A stretch of DNA of 64,000 nucleotides from Chytridium lagenaria (lineage: Eukaryota; Chytridiomycota; Chytridiomycetes; Chytridiales; Chytridiaceae), in assembly GCA_025449115.1 (NCBI GenBank), contig JAHLKC010000034.1:240050-304049 (forward strand), in the 5' to 3' direction. Position numbers and translations under genes: made by a program. This document shows, in pieces, positions 23,634-33,529 of the stretch (its first letter is position 1; the number at the start of each line of letters is the position of its first letter). Below the pieces are notes generated by a model. The model saw nothing but the letters and a program-made list of their open reading frames with translations, was not told where the DNA came from and did not search any database.

Positions 23634-23828
23634 CTAGCATCGGCCTCCCCCCCTTTTCCCCAAAAGCCTCTCTACTTTCCGCCTCACAAGCCCTCCCATC
23701 TTCCTCCATGGCTCATCGCGGAATTGATCCCTTTGGTTCAAGAAGAAAGCGAGTGCCCCGACACCCGCAAACAGGATGGGATCGAGCCTTGACGATATGA
23801 CGTGGATGTATCGGATGTTCTTGGACAT
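23634..23828 (-). CDS. NCE101-like small membrane protein
   Basis: A single 64-codon exon, ATG at 23828. The protein begins with a short segment leading to RLDPILFAGVGALAFFLNQR, one transmembrane helix with a D-P before it, then a basic tail with repeated KVERLLGKRGG-like residues. That is the layout of fungal NCE101 (non-classical export protein 1) proteins: about 55-65 residues, an aromatic or Ser-rich start, the D-P-[IL] motif, one helix and a basic C-terminus. NCE101 was linked in yeast to export of leaderless proteins; its biochemical role is unclear. The match is by layout and motif and is not certain. Confidence 0.5.
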   Translation of the reverse strand: MSKNIRYIHVISSRLDPILFAGVGALAFFLNQRDQFRDEPWRKMGGLVRRKVERLLGKRGGGRC

Positions 23829-24155
23829 TGATGTGTTAGTTTGCCTTTTTCTTGAGGGGCTTTATCAATTTTTTCCTTTTAACAACTCCCAGACTCTTGG
23901 ATGACACTTGCAGTAAGGATGCCACGAGAATTCATTTTCAATATAGGCGTTAGTGATTGCTTTTGTACTCGTGCAATTCATGATATAAAAAAAAGGAACT
24001 ATCGCGACCTTACACTTCAACGTTCCGTATATTCCACTCATTACCACTTGCATTGTTTCGTCTTCCCCTCAGCCGCTACTTCGTTCATCTTCGCGTGAAA
24101 CGTAGTAAGGACGTATTTTAAACTTAGCCACCCATTATATTTTCTCCACATCATT
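23829..24155. other. Intergenic spacer
   Basis: Between the NCE101-like gene (-) and the second copy of the repeat-rich gene (+), so it should contain two divergent promoters. No distinct element seen. Confidence 0.4.
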
Positions 24156-25086
24156 ATGTTCACATACCCTCACCGTCGTCTCAAAAGCAAATGGCAGAGG
24201 TGACTTAACCTATGCTACCTCATTTCTAATTATCTCTGCTTTCTTTCCAGACATTCACATACAGTTATGACACGGCCGGCCATGTTCCTTCAGTTCATAT
24301 CCCCGGGAAACAGACTTCCCACCTGGCATCTCCACCCCACTTACTTTGGAGATGGCTTACGGCAAATTTTAAAACCTCGGATCGGGACCTTCCACGTCGA
24401 CTTGAAGATGGAAGAATACCTCTTGGGATAATCAAGGCCGAAGACAATTTCGACGTCATGGAGTTGTTAAGGGTGAGCATAAGTGTAGACTTTTTTAATA
24501 GGAGCAAAAAGGCAAAGTGGATGGGACCATGTGTGTTGGCACAAGTTCGCTGGAGAGAGTTAATAAAATGAGAATACCAGAAAGAACGGAAAATATTACA
24601 TAAGGTTAAATGCATTCACAAATAAGCACCAAGGAAAGCATAGACGATAGTGTTTTTTAAATAAAGCTGTTATCCGCTCCCTCCACCGATGCGGTCACCC
24701 TTCTGCTTCAATTTTCTTCCTCGAGCACGTCTCCCATTGTTTTTCATTAAATTGACTACAAATCCTAGCAAGCGATCGCCAACCCATCTCTCGACGCCAT
24801 CAGTCCTACGTCTACGCAGATGAGATCGAACAACGCAAAAACGCGGTCATAGCCCGTGGTCTTAAGGAAATTACCTTGCCAAACGGCGTGGAGACACGCA
24901 GTGGATCATGATAGAGGAGGATTAGGAGGTCGGTCACCTCTAAAGTCTATGGTAATGCCACCAGTTATACCGACTCGAAGGCCTATGAATAGAAGCTCAA
25001 CGAAGAGGAGCTAGAGTTGGAGAGGGAGGCGAGGGTGGCAGGAATTGGCTTTGGGAGGGGGTTGGTGTTGGATCGGATACTATGAG
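24156..25086 (+). pseudogene. Shortened copy 2 of the D-T-R-Y repeat protein gene
   Basis: The first exon reads MFTYPHRRLKSKWQR, matching the start of the gene at 6006 (M-x-T-Y-x-x-RRLKS-x-W-x-R), and is followed by an intron at about the same site (24200-24251). Exon 2 matches the conserved N-terminal block (VPSVHIPG; DRDLPRRLEDGRIPLGIIKA). A GT...AG interval from about 24471 to 24769 replaces the whole repeat region. The C-terminal block then follows (IEQRKNAVIARGLKEI, AKRRGDTQW, EREARVAGIGFGR). Inside it, one G is missing after TGG (near 24903) and a TAG interrupts the frame at about 24990 (AYE-stop-KLNEEEL). The loss of the repeats, the frame shift and the nonsense codon together argue for a pseudogene. 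It lies just upstream of the second F-box-like copy, as in the first locus. Confidence 0.75.
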
Positions 25087-25398
25087 CAGTTATGCTGGGT
25101 GGTGGGATGAGGGAGTTGGGGTGGCGAGACCTAGACTTTACGTTTGAAAGTTTTGACCATGGACGTTTCAATACATGTCATTCAGACGGTGTAGCTGGCA
25201 CGATGTTTTCCTTTTCGTAATTTTATTAAAAATGATTCTGTGATGGCGTTATGTCAAAAATGCTGGAGCCATGACGCATTCGTTTTATTTCTCCTTGATA
25301 ATCGATCGTTATCACATCGTGCGTTCCAAGTTCAATATCTTTTTGAGTGCGTTGCTGTCTTAACTGATGTTGGGAAAATTTATACATGTTTTGAAAAG

Positions 25399-27654
25399 AT
25401 GGTCTCGTTGCAGACACTTCCAGTGGAGATTGGAGAGCACATAGCTACTTACATCCGCTTCGACGAGGTTCAAATTCTCAGCAAGCTCTCTAGGCACTTC
25501 AGGGCGAACTGGACCTTCTTCACCTCCTTTGCATTTCATGTCGCTTACCTCAAAAACCCATTAAACAAGAATATTCTCGACCGCAGTTGCTTCCATTTGG
25601 CACATCCCACGCTCATTGCTGCCTGGCTATGCCATGGCGACATTTCCGACGGCATGGTCTCGCTTACCCATTGCGACAGCTACCCCTGCATGGATAGATC
25701 GAAAGCTGAAGAAAGGACAAAATCGGGACAACCGTGTCGCCGTCATTCTCAAAGGATGACGGCAGCTTTAAAGGTGGCCATGGCCAACGGGTTACCAAAT
25801 GAGTTCTTAAAAAAACCACTACACTGGTGTGCTTCTCATCCACCACAACATCCTTCACACCTTTGTGAACTGCGAATCGTTTGAGTCACTTCAAGACAGC
25901 ATTGCTAAACTTCCGAATCATATAAAGGACGTCCTGTCTTCACATTCCGGTTACTACATCTATGATGCCGTCCGATGGAACAGCATCGATGACGTCGTTT
26001 TTCTTTTTGCATTAAAAGAACTTACGGCAGAGATACCTCAGCTGGTTGTTCGTGCTGTGGCTGCAGGACACGTAGAAGCCTTGAACATCTTGTTTCGAAT
26101 TTGAAGAAAAAAACCCTGAAACGGCTGGCAAGATACACACTATCTTCTCAGCGGAGAGTGACGATATGTTTGATATCGTCGTGAGTCATCCAAAGCTTTC
26201 ACCAGCTGAGTTTATAACGGAGCATACAGAATTTTTTCTAGAAAACGTGATGCTTGCATACATACGTGTTGGCAACATAGCTAAGCTTAAAGCCATACTT
26301 GAAAAGCACGTGCCAGAGTTTCTTTGTGTCAAGTATACAAACACCCTTGAGATGTTGGATTTTGTTATGAATCTGTCATCGGTCAGCATTGACGCAGCTG
26401 CATTCGTCTTGCAGTGTTGCAAGAAAAACAACGTAACGATGTTGTTGGCTTTGGACGAAAAATTATCTCTGAATTCCGCCACCGTTGCTGCTACGATTCT
26501 TCAATCGCCAAATTTCGATTCTATAATTCTCGACGACAAGATCCCGGCTTCATGGCGTGAAGCCTTTGTGAGGCTTTTCTCGACCATCGATCAAAATTTG
26601 TGCCTACACGCCATGGCAAGTTTTAACGAATTAATTGAATCAGGGGGTTTGGAGGTTTCGGATAATGAAAAAGAAGAGGCACGCCTCGTCTGCGCTGTGT
26701 CGACAGGAAAGGCAGAATCTGTTGAGTACAAAAACCGCGCTTTACGTATCGTGTTTGAACGGTGTGATGTGGAAGCTGTTAAAGCCTTGCTGTTGATCTT
26801 GACATTGATCCGCTTTGCTTGGCCGACCGCACGGTTCTTCTTACAGCGGCGAAAAAAGATATCTTTTTTGTCTTGGATTTCCTTTTACATTCCTGGCCAG
26901 GCACCCTCGAGGGTTTCTTACAGTTATTGAAATGCTTTTCGAACATTAGTGGTGAACTTGCCGAGCTGAGCGCGAAGGACATTAACGAGATTCAGTCAAG
27001 TGCTAGCATCGACATTCTCAATAGACTTCTCTTTCTTCGAGACACCGTGCTTGCGGGTGACATCTCGACTGACGATTTAAAGGGCCTCCTTCGCATTATC
27101 GTTCAAAACGAGAAGTTCGCTAGAACGTTTGGTACAGGCTTAAAACTTGCAGTGGATCGGTGTCGCATCTCTATTCCTGGATACTTGTCCTCCCGAAGCT
27201 CTCCGTGAAGTTTTGGACTTTAGTTTGGGAACCGAAGATGGCAGTCATTGCTGATTTGCTCACGTATACTTTGAGTGATGTGAAACCAGGCGTCTTAGCT
27301 GTACTTATTACGCATGAGCGGGCAGGGGAGTGGGTGTGCGACCATCATCTTGAGATGGGTGTGGGAAGTGAAGACATTAAAAAGATGATAAAGGGTGTAA
27401 AGAGGTGCAGTCCGTGGCTGGAAAAGGCCAGTAGAGTGGAAATGGGGAGTATACCGGGTTGGGAGCACTTGATTGAGGGATCCGGAGATGGGATATTGAA
27501 GACGACAAGAAGCAAGATTTGGGGGAGTTTGTTACTCCATCTGAGGTGGCTGTTGTGGTCGCTAAAGTACCGGTTAAATCAAATTCAAAGGAATGCTTGT
27601 CCGATGAATCTAATCATGAGCATTAGACACGGCACGTCACCAAGGCAGTTTTAG
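25399..27654 (+). pseudogene. F-box-like/ankyrin-like repeat protein, copy 2 (inverted)
   Basis: Start at 25399 (MVSLQTLPVEIGEHIATYI, an F-box-like helix, then ILSKLSRHFRANWTFF). It aligns along its whole length with the minus-strand copy at 0.5-2.7 kb. Three shifts interrupt it: in a run of seven A at 25809-25815; an extra C near 26095, where GAATTTGAAGAA should follow TTGTTT directly; and a missing base near 26796, before DLDIDPL. A fourth break falls near 27190. The 3' third (26.8-27.6 kb, FLLHSWPGTLEGF, IADLLTYTLSDVKPGVLAVL, KKMIKGVK) is fuller than in copy 1. Repeats of the pattern DDVVFLFALKELTAEIPQLV are ankyrin-like helices. Its biological role is unknown; F-box and ankyrin combinations usually select substrates for ubiquitination. 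It may be a recent pseudogene, or an active gene with assembly indels. Confidence 0.65.
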
Positions 27655-28228
27655 TATCGTCTAGCGTGTCGGCTTTTAAAAAGTGTCAGGCGGCAGCAAA
27701 AAATGACCCTATGGACAGAGTGACCCAGAAATAAACACTCAGTGCTTATTTGGAGCTAATACGTACCAAGTGACTTTAAACACATTTGATAGTTATTATT
27801 TGTGGACGGAGAATAAGAGTATGAGTAAAAATCACGTATTAAAACCCTTCGAATTTGGACAAGAGGCTTTAGGTACGCCAGCGCAACAGGAGGTTTTAAG
27901 ACGATCAAATAAAAATAAAAATAATTGAAATCAAAAATTGAAGGTGAAACTTTTAGGGTCGCAGAAACGGGCCGCAAAGCATATGGGCGGGATATGGGCG
28001 GGATATGGACGGATGGGACGAAGGAAGAAGAAGGCGTGAAATAGAGGATTAATGGAGGTCAAAAGCAGATAAAAGAAGAAAGAAAAAGAAGAAGAAAAAA
28101 GACTCATACGATAACTTTACAGACTCGCCAACAAGTAACGGGGAAATATGCACTTAAACAACATTTACAGAGAAATAAAAACTGACATGCTTCATAGGGG
28201 ACGCTCTGGTGGTTTTGCGCAAAAATGT
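27655..28228. other. AT-rich intergenic region
   Basis: Convergent spacer between copy 2 of the F-box-like gene and enkurin. It contains purine-rich agaaga tracts near 28060-28100 and a doubled gggcgggatat near 27986-28008. No coding signal. Confidence 0.5.
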
Positions 28229-29731
28229 TCAAGCGTCAACAATAATATTTGCGTGACTGAATTTTTTTATATCCTCCTCAAGGAGTTGCAGTTGCTTTTC
28301 CATCGACGCTTTCCTATGTGAAAAGTATTAGAAATAGTTCCAACAGATGTATTTTATTGTCTTTCAATAACCTACCTGTTGACCTTAGAGATAGTGTCCA
28401 CAGATACCGACATCCTGTTGTAAAGTTCCATCAACGCCCATGATTCGCCTTCAATCCTGCCAAAATCACAAGCCTCTCAGCCTCCGGAAGCATTCTCCTA
28501 TTCCCTCCACCTCCCTGCGCTGACGAAACCGTCGGCAAAGTTTTCCCAACATGTGCGGGGCGGACCGTTCGACGGTTTTGATGCGACGGTGACGATGACG
28601 ACATTTCACGGGGTGGACCCGCCAACCGCGAGGTGAATCTCGTGTCATTGTCATCATCATGAGACGAATTAAGCTCTTCAGGGACTTCATCTTCATCGTT
28701 TGTGCGGGTGTCGTCTGACAGTTTTGATGCTGAGTGGAGAAAGGTCGAGGGGTGGAGAGGAGGTGTAGAAGTGCGATTTTGCTGAGAGGTAATTCTGCTT
28801 CGTCTGATGAGACGCGGAAACCCTGAAACTTGTTAAGAATCTCGGCCTCCGCTTCATCTGCGGCAACATTGTCCCAGCGTAATGGGTCAGCGACAACGGG
28901 GGTGGAAGCATTGGAGCGTTTTTCTGCAGCCATGGCGATACGGCCGGACGTGGGCTTTGAAATGGGACGACTGGCAGGGAAGACTCCATCGAGCGATGGT
29001 TTTACTAATTTTGTTCCTACAGATACATTAGAAATAACATGAACATACAAAGCTTACTTTGTGCAATCTTTGACTTTGGAATGGGTTTTGATGCCGCCCG
29101 CTCGGTCCTCCGAGAATCTGCACGTGGAATTTGGGTTGCAGTGGCAGGCTTCTGGCTTTGTGGAGCAACGTACAGCCCTGTTGCAGTCTTTGTTGCAGTT
29201 TTCGGTCCTGTATAGTAGAACTGTAAGTGGCTCATTCACGTAATCAACGATTCGTAATATCCTACCAGATGCAACCATTCTTCCAGAAGGTCTAGCTATC
29301 CCAACTAAGCCCGCACTTCCTCCACTCCTCCCCTCACGCGGTGGAACATATCCAGGGCTCCATGATGACGACGATAAGGGCAGCATAGACGCAGAGTTCC
29401 CTCCATTTGCCACACTTCCGGCTGGGCTTCTCTTGACCGCAAGATGCTCAGCCCTGACTTGCTGAGCAAACCGGCTTTTGTAGAGGGGTGGGGGTCGATC
29501 ATCTTCGGGGCGAGTGACAAGGTTGTAGATGCTCTCGTTTAACGGGTCGGAGGGAAGGCGGCGGTGGCGAGGGAAGGGGCGTGATGGGTTTGAATTGTAG
29601 CGGCCATCGATATGATAGTTATTCCTTAAGTTTGAAGATATGGATAGTAGGTAGTGCTGGCAACGACCGTCCTCACAAAACGTTGATCTACGGATCCGAA
29701 GTTTGAGCAGCTGATCTGCTACGGCCTTCAA
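28229..29731 (-). CDS. ENKUR: Enkurin homologue (flagellar protein)
   Basis: The N-terminal enkurin motif is present: ESIYNLVTRPEDDRPPPLYK followed by SRF. Exon 1 runs to 29266, exon 2 29058-29207 (GPKTATKTATGLYVAP), exon 3 28376-29017, exon 4 28229-28313. The C-terminal enkurin domain is split by the last intron: LPEAERLVILAGLK, ESWALMELYNRMSVSVDTIS, then KASMEKQLQLLEEDIKKF, in the order and spacing of animal enkurin (a helix ending in a basic residue before LE-x-DI). Enkurin binds calmodulin and in motile axonemes is a microtubule inner protein. Its presence implies that the organism makes flagellated cells. A one-base shift is needed at 28437-28454 inside the domain, and others near 28.75 kb. 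The start may be 29731 or an ATG near 29605 in another frame. Confidence 0.85.
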
Positions 29732-30265
29732 AACTGATCTGGCAGCTCCCTCCTCAGCAATTTACTTCTCGGAAAGAGATGGATGAGGGTCTTGTTAGAG
29801 GTTATCGGGTGAAAACGATCGAGGTCTCAAAGGCTGCTGGAAGGATTCTCCGAAGGCGCTTGCTGACGAGATTGTTTATGCCGGGTGAGAGTTGAGGATT
29901 TGTCAAAAAAAATTTTAAAAGGGACAAAAACGAAGGAATCGCTGGGGTGAAAATCCCAACAGCACCAAATTGGAATGAGGAGTTGATGAGAATAAAAGAA
30001 AAAGAGGAGTCATCGCAGCGCATACACAACTCTCCTCTAAGCTGAGGCATTTTGGGAATAAAAAAACTAAGAATACATCGAGGCCAAAGGAATAGGAAAG
30101 TCGCGTAATAAAGCATCTAAGCTGATGATACAATCACGCATAGTTAGAGGATAAAATGTACGCAATGCTGAAGGATTATAGAGAGAATGCCGAATTTTAA
30201 ATGTTATTCTTTTTGTTTCAAATAATATCATATCAAGAGATCACATATCATGGGGCACCGTTGCA
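29732..30265. other. Intergenic region upstream of enkurin
   Basis: Holds the presumed promoter of enkurin and the 3' flank of UBC7. Overlapping open frames on the minus strand (29802-30133) are Phe/Leu-rich without a motif. A + strand frame at about 29780 (MDEGLVRGYRVKTIEV) ends at a donor-like GTGAG but has no visible continuation. Confidence 0.35.
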
Positions 30266-31359
30266 TCAGATGGAAAGCGACTCCTCCACTTGCCTCCTCA
30301 CAATATCATTAAACCTTTTCCGATCCACTCTCCACAACTTGGATGCCTCTAGGTTAGCACCACTCTCGTCGTTCGGTTCTTAACAGCGTGTAAGAAAAAC
30401 TTCAAGCACCAATACCATCATGCTTACCGGCCAACATGCTTACAACCGACAACAGGATTTTTTCAATACTTTGAACAGGTGACCACCGTTCCGAGGCGTG
30501 CTCGTACATGTTCGGATCATCACCAGGTGGGTGGAGAATGGATATACAGACGGTGCCGTCGGGGTAGACGTTGGGGTGGAAGATAGGGGAGGTAAACTTC
30601 ATGACGGGTGGTGAGAGCGGGTAGTCCTTCGGGAAGGTGATGGTAGCAGTGAATATACCACCTCGTATGGTGTATCATCAGGGCCGCTTATAGTAAAATA
30701 AAGAGGGGGTGAGATTTCAAATGAATTACTAAAAGCTATCTCTGGCGTATGAAGATCCCAACTGGAGAAAAAACAGGCTTTCTGAAATTTTGGATAAACT
30801 TACGCAATTAAAGCCTCCCATAAGAAAAAATCATCCTCAGAGACCGGTCCTGCCGTGATCCCATCAGGAGGATTTATTGTAAGCTCTATTTGTAAAGATC
30901 AGTAACCCGGTTTTTTTTTAAAAAATGGGGTCGTAATTCAGGCAATAAACTATCTCAAATGCACTACGCTAGCAAGGAGCTCAAAAATAATAATAATAAT
31001 GAGTTATAGTGTAGTGTACAAGCCCTTCTCGTCAAACATGCGAAACCCATCAGCATTTAAATGTTCAAAGGCCTTGCAACTAAAATCACAGCTTAAAGCC
31101 TCATTGATCCATTCGATCTTCTTTAAAACTGATAGCCCACATCAACTCAATCAATTTATCCGATCCAACATCATCCTGTGGAGAATGTTCCCCTTGCACA
31201 TCGCATACCCATGATTCCCATACCAAATCCAGCATCACGCTAATTTCCATGAAATCGAAGGATGAGGAGGCTAGCCAAGGCGTATTAACCATCGCACAAC
31301 TCACCCTTGTACTCTGTCATCAAGCGCTTGAGCGCCGTTGCTCCTGAGAGCTGTCTCAT
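30266..31359 (-). CDS. UBC7: Ubiquitin-conjugating enzyme E2, UBC7/UBE2G2 type
   Basis: Four exons: 31305-31359, 30804-30885, 30686-30428 and 30378-30266. The order is [18 protein letters not shown], then [35 protein letters not shown], then [20 protein letters not shown] with the active-site Cys in V-C-I-S, the acidic insert [13 protein letters not shown] that marks Ubc7/UBE2G enzymes, [15 protein letters not shown] and a C-terminal helix ending in LSI. Length about 165, as expected. UBC7 works with Cue1 and Hrd1/Doa10-type ligases in ER-associated degradation. At 30658-30664 one G is missing (GAG-GT-GGT for E-G-G), which breaks the frame in an invariant YEGG motif. With 0.94 similarity in layout to the human enzyme but one lost base, a sequencing indel is the simplest explanation. 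Confidence 0.92.
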
Positions 31360-31603
31360 TTTCAGAATGCTGAGGAGACTTTGTGCAACCAGCAATTGTT
31401 AAAGGGTTTTCGCGTGATGCTGATACCTTGCCAGGACAAACGCGAAAAGTGCGTCAAGCCTTTCTAAATCTCAACGTTTTGCTCAATGGGCATGCACCAA
31501 TATATCAAATCATTGATTTTATTTCTTATTCTAATGTGATGTATTAAAGAAGAGGGGAACTAAAATTCAGTTTGTGGATTCACTTCATAACTTAAGGGAT
31601 CGT

Positions 31604-32941
31604 TCACTTTTTGGTTTCAGCTGCGTAAGCGCTTCGAAGAGCAGCGCCTGCAACCTCTCTTCCGGTTTTAGAAGACGCCACACCTTCAATCGCCTGCTGT
31701 TTGGCTTGCTCCATTGTAAGGCCTTTGAGCGGTAGTATCCCTGGACCTGAAAATTATGTAGATGAGCTTAACCTTAGGAGAAAGACAAACGATGTGAAAT
31801 GAACTTACAGCCTTTATTTGCCATAAACCGAACAACAACCTCGAAAATAAATAGAGAAGATGCAATGGCGCAAAGAATCCCGACGGCGAGGTTACTGCCG
31901 AGGAGGGAGAGGGAGTAGATGACTCCAGCCCCGCCCCTGGAACTTATCAGATTGTAATTCAAGCGTGTTAAAACTCACCATCCTGGAATGCCGACCGCGA
32001 GGAGAGCCGATACCACGAGATGGAAAGAAAAGTTGAAGAAGACAAGAAGAAGGAGATCGAGCGATCGGATTTCACGCCACCTTAAAGCAGGATGGTAAGA
32101 AACAATAGCATTTGCTGTTTAACAAGAGAATTTAAAAAATACGTACTGTACAGAGGTTGATACCAGAAAACGACTTTTTTTGTGATATATAAATGTTAGT
32201 GTAAAGAATAGAAGACGGGAAAATGACGGATAAACCTTTCCAAGAACTTACAGCTGACAGGAATCCCAACAAGCATAATAATCAAAGACAGCCCAACGTT
32301 CCACCAGCCGATTCGGCTTTAACAATCAACAACGCGAAAGTTGCAGCAAAGTTGACAATATACGTAGCCGTCGACACTGTTACAGTTTAAGTCATTACTT
32401 GTGTATCATCCAAGACCATGTGTAGAAGAATGTGACTTACACCAAAACGCTATAAAACAATCTCTTGACCAGCCATTGACCGTTTTTCCGGGATATCGTT
32501 CGCGATGTCGTGATACACCAGGGGTTTTAAATGGGGGAAATTGGGTGGACGAGCGTTTGAAACGTTCTTCTCTCGTTCAACGACCTGTTTAAAATCGAGT
32601 TAATGTTTATTAAGTAATGAAAACCAAGACCACTCACCTTTGCCTCCCTCTCCCTCAACTCCCTCTCCTTGCGTTCAAGCTCCGCCTCCTCGAAGTCAAA
32701 TTCACGCCCGAAGTCACCGGTGCATCAGCGGGAACCTGGAAAGTCGCCTTGGGCTCGGAAGATTTCGCAGGGGACGTGACAAGAACTGGTGCCCGTTTCA
32801 ATGGGGCGGTGGTGGAAGATTCGTTCCATGGATCTCCGTCGTTTTGGGCTTCAGTGTCCTTTAGAAAGGTTAGAAGAGATGGAGAGATGGTGGGGCTTAC
32901 GGTGAAGGGTCTGCGAAGGGGTTGGAGTTGAGAGACGACAT
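31604..32941 (-). CDS. Secretory carrier-associated membrane protein (SCAMP)
   Basis: The protein starts MSSLNSNPFADPS, with the NPF endocytic motif typical of SCAMPs, at 32941. A charged coiled segment (FDFEEAELERKERELREREA) precedes NFPHLKPLVYHDIANDIP and four hydrophobic segments (TYIVNFAATFALLIV; GLSLIIMLVGIPVS; FFNFSFHLVVSALLAVGIPG; LAVGILCAIASSLFIFEVVV), then a short cytoplasmic tail ending in ETKK at 31604. SCAMPs sit in post-Golgi and recycling endosomal membranes. At least six introns are visible, several 40-60 nt. Frame shifts are needed near 32708, at 32479-32490 (five A where four restore ENGQWLVKRLFYSVL) and near 32315. The hydrophobic pattern and both flanking motifs leave little doubt about the family. 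Confidence 0.88.
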
Positions 32942-33529
32942 GGTTGATTTTTGGATAGTTTTTTGGAAACAATAGTGTTCAGTCCAATCCCGTTTTTTAA
33001 GTGATACGATATATACTGCAACTCTCACAACTGGACATATGTACTAAGAATAAGTTTGGCACTAGATATCTAAGTTACAAAGGCCACGTTATGTTTTATG
33101 ATATTAGTACGAAGAATCGCCTAAACTTTTTCCCACTATATTTATATCCCTTATCTCAACCATGCCAAGCCAAACCCTTTCGCGCAGCTCACAATTCCAG
33201 TCGCACTCACCAACGGCCTCCTCTATTCGCCACTTCATTCTCAAAATATAATTACCTGTCTTCGGGACAAAAATAACTGAAGTCTCCTAAATTTTTTTAG
33301 AATACACAAATTGAGCGAATGTAGGACGGCAAGTATACGCGCTGATGCTAAGTGCATCTTCGTAGAGGAATTCATAACACCCGTCCAGCTCACAGCTTAC
33401 AGTCACATCGTACAAATGAACAAAACACAAGTATAATGCTGAGAGGTGATATTTCCTATAAAGAAAAGGTAGAAAAAAAAATCAAGATAAAAAAAAGCAG
33501 ATACAACGAAGACAAAAATTGATGCTATG
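32942..33529. other. AT-rich intergenic region
   Basis: Upstream flank of SCAMP and downstream flank of the acidic repeat gene. Nothing coding seen. A-rich tracts at 33471-33497. Confidence 0.45.

Noticed and set aside
30655..30668. Programmed ribosomal frameshifting in UBC7 and others
   Set aside because: No slippery heptamer or stimulatory structure is visible, and the shifts go in both directions in many unrelated genes.
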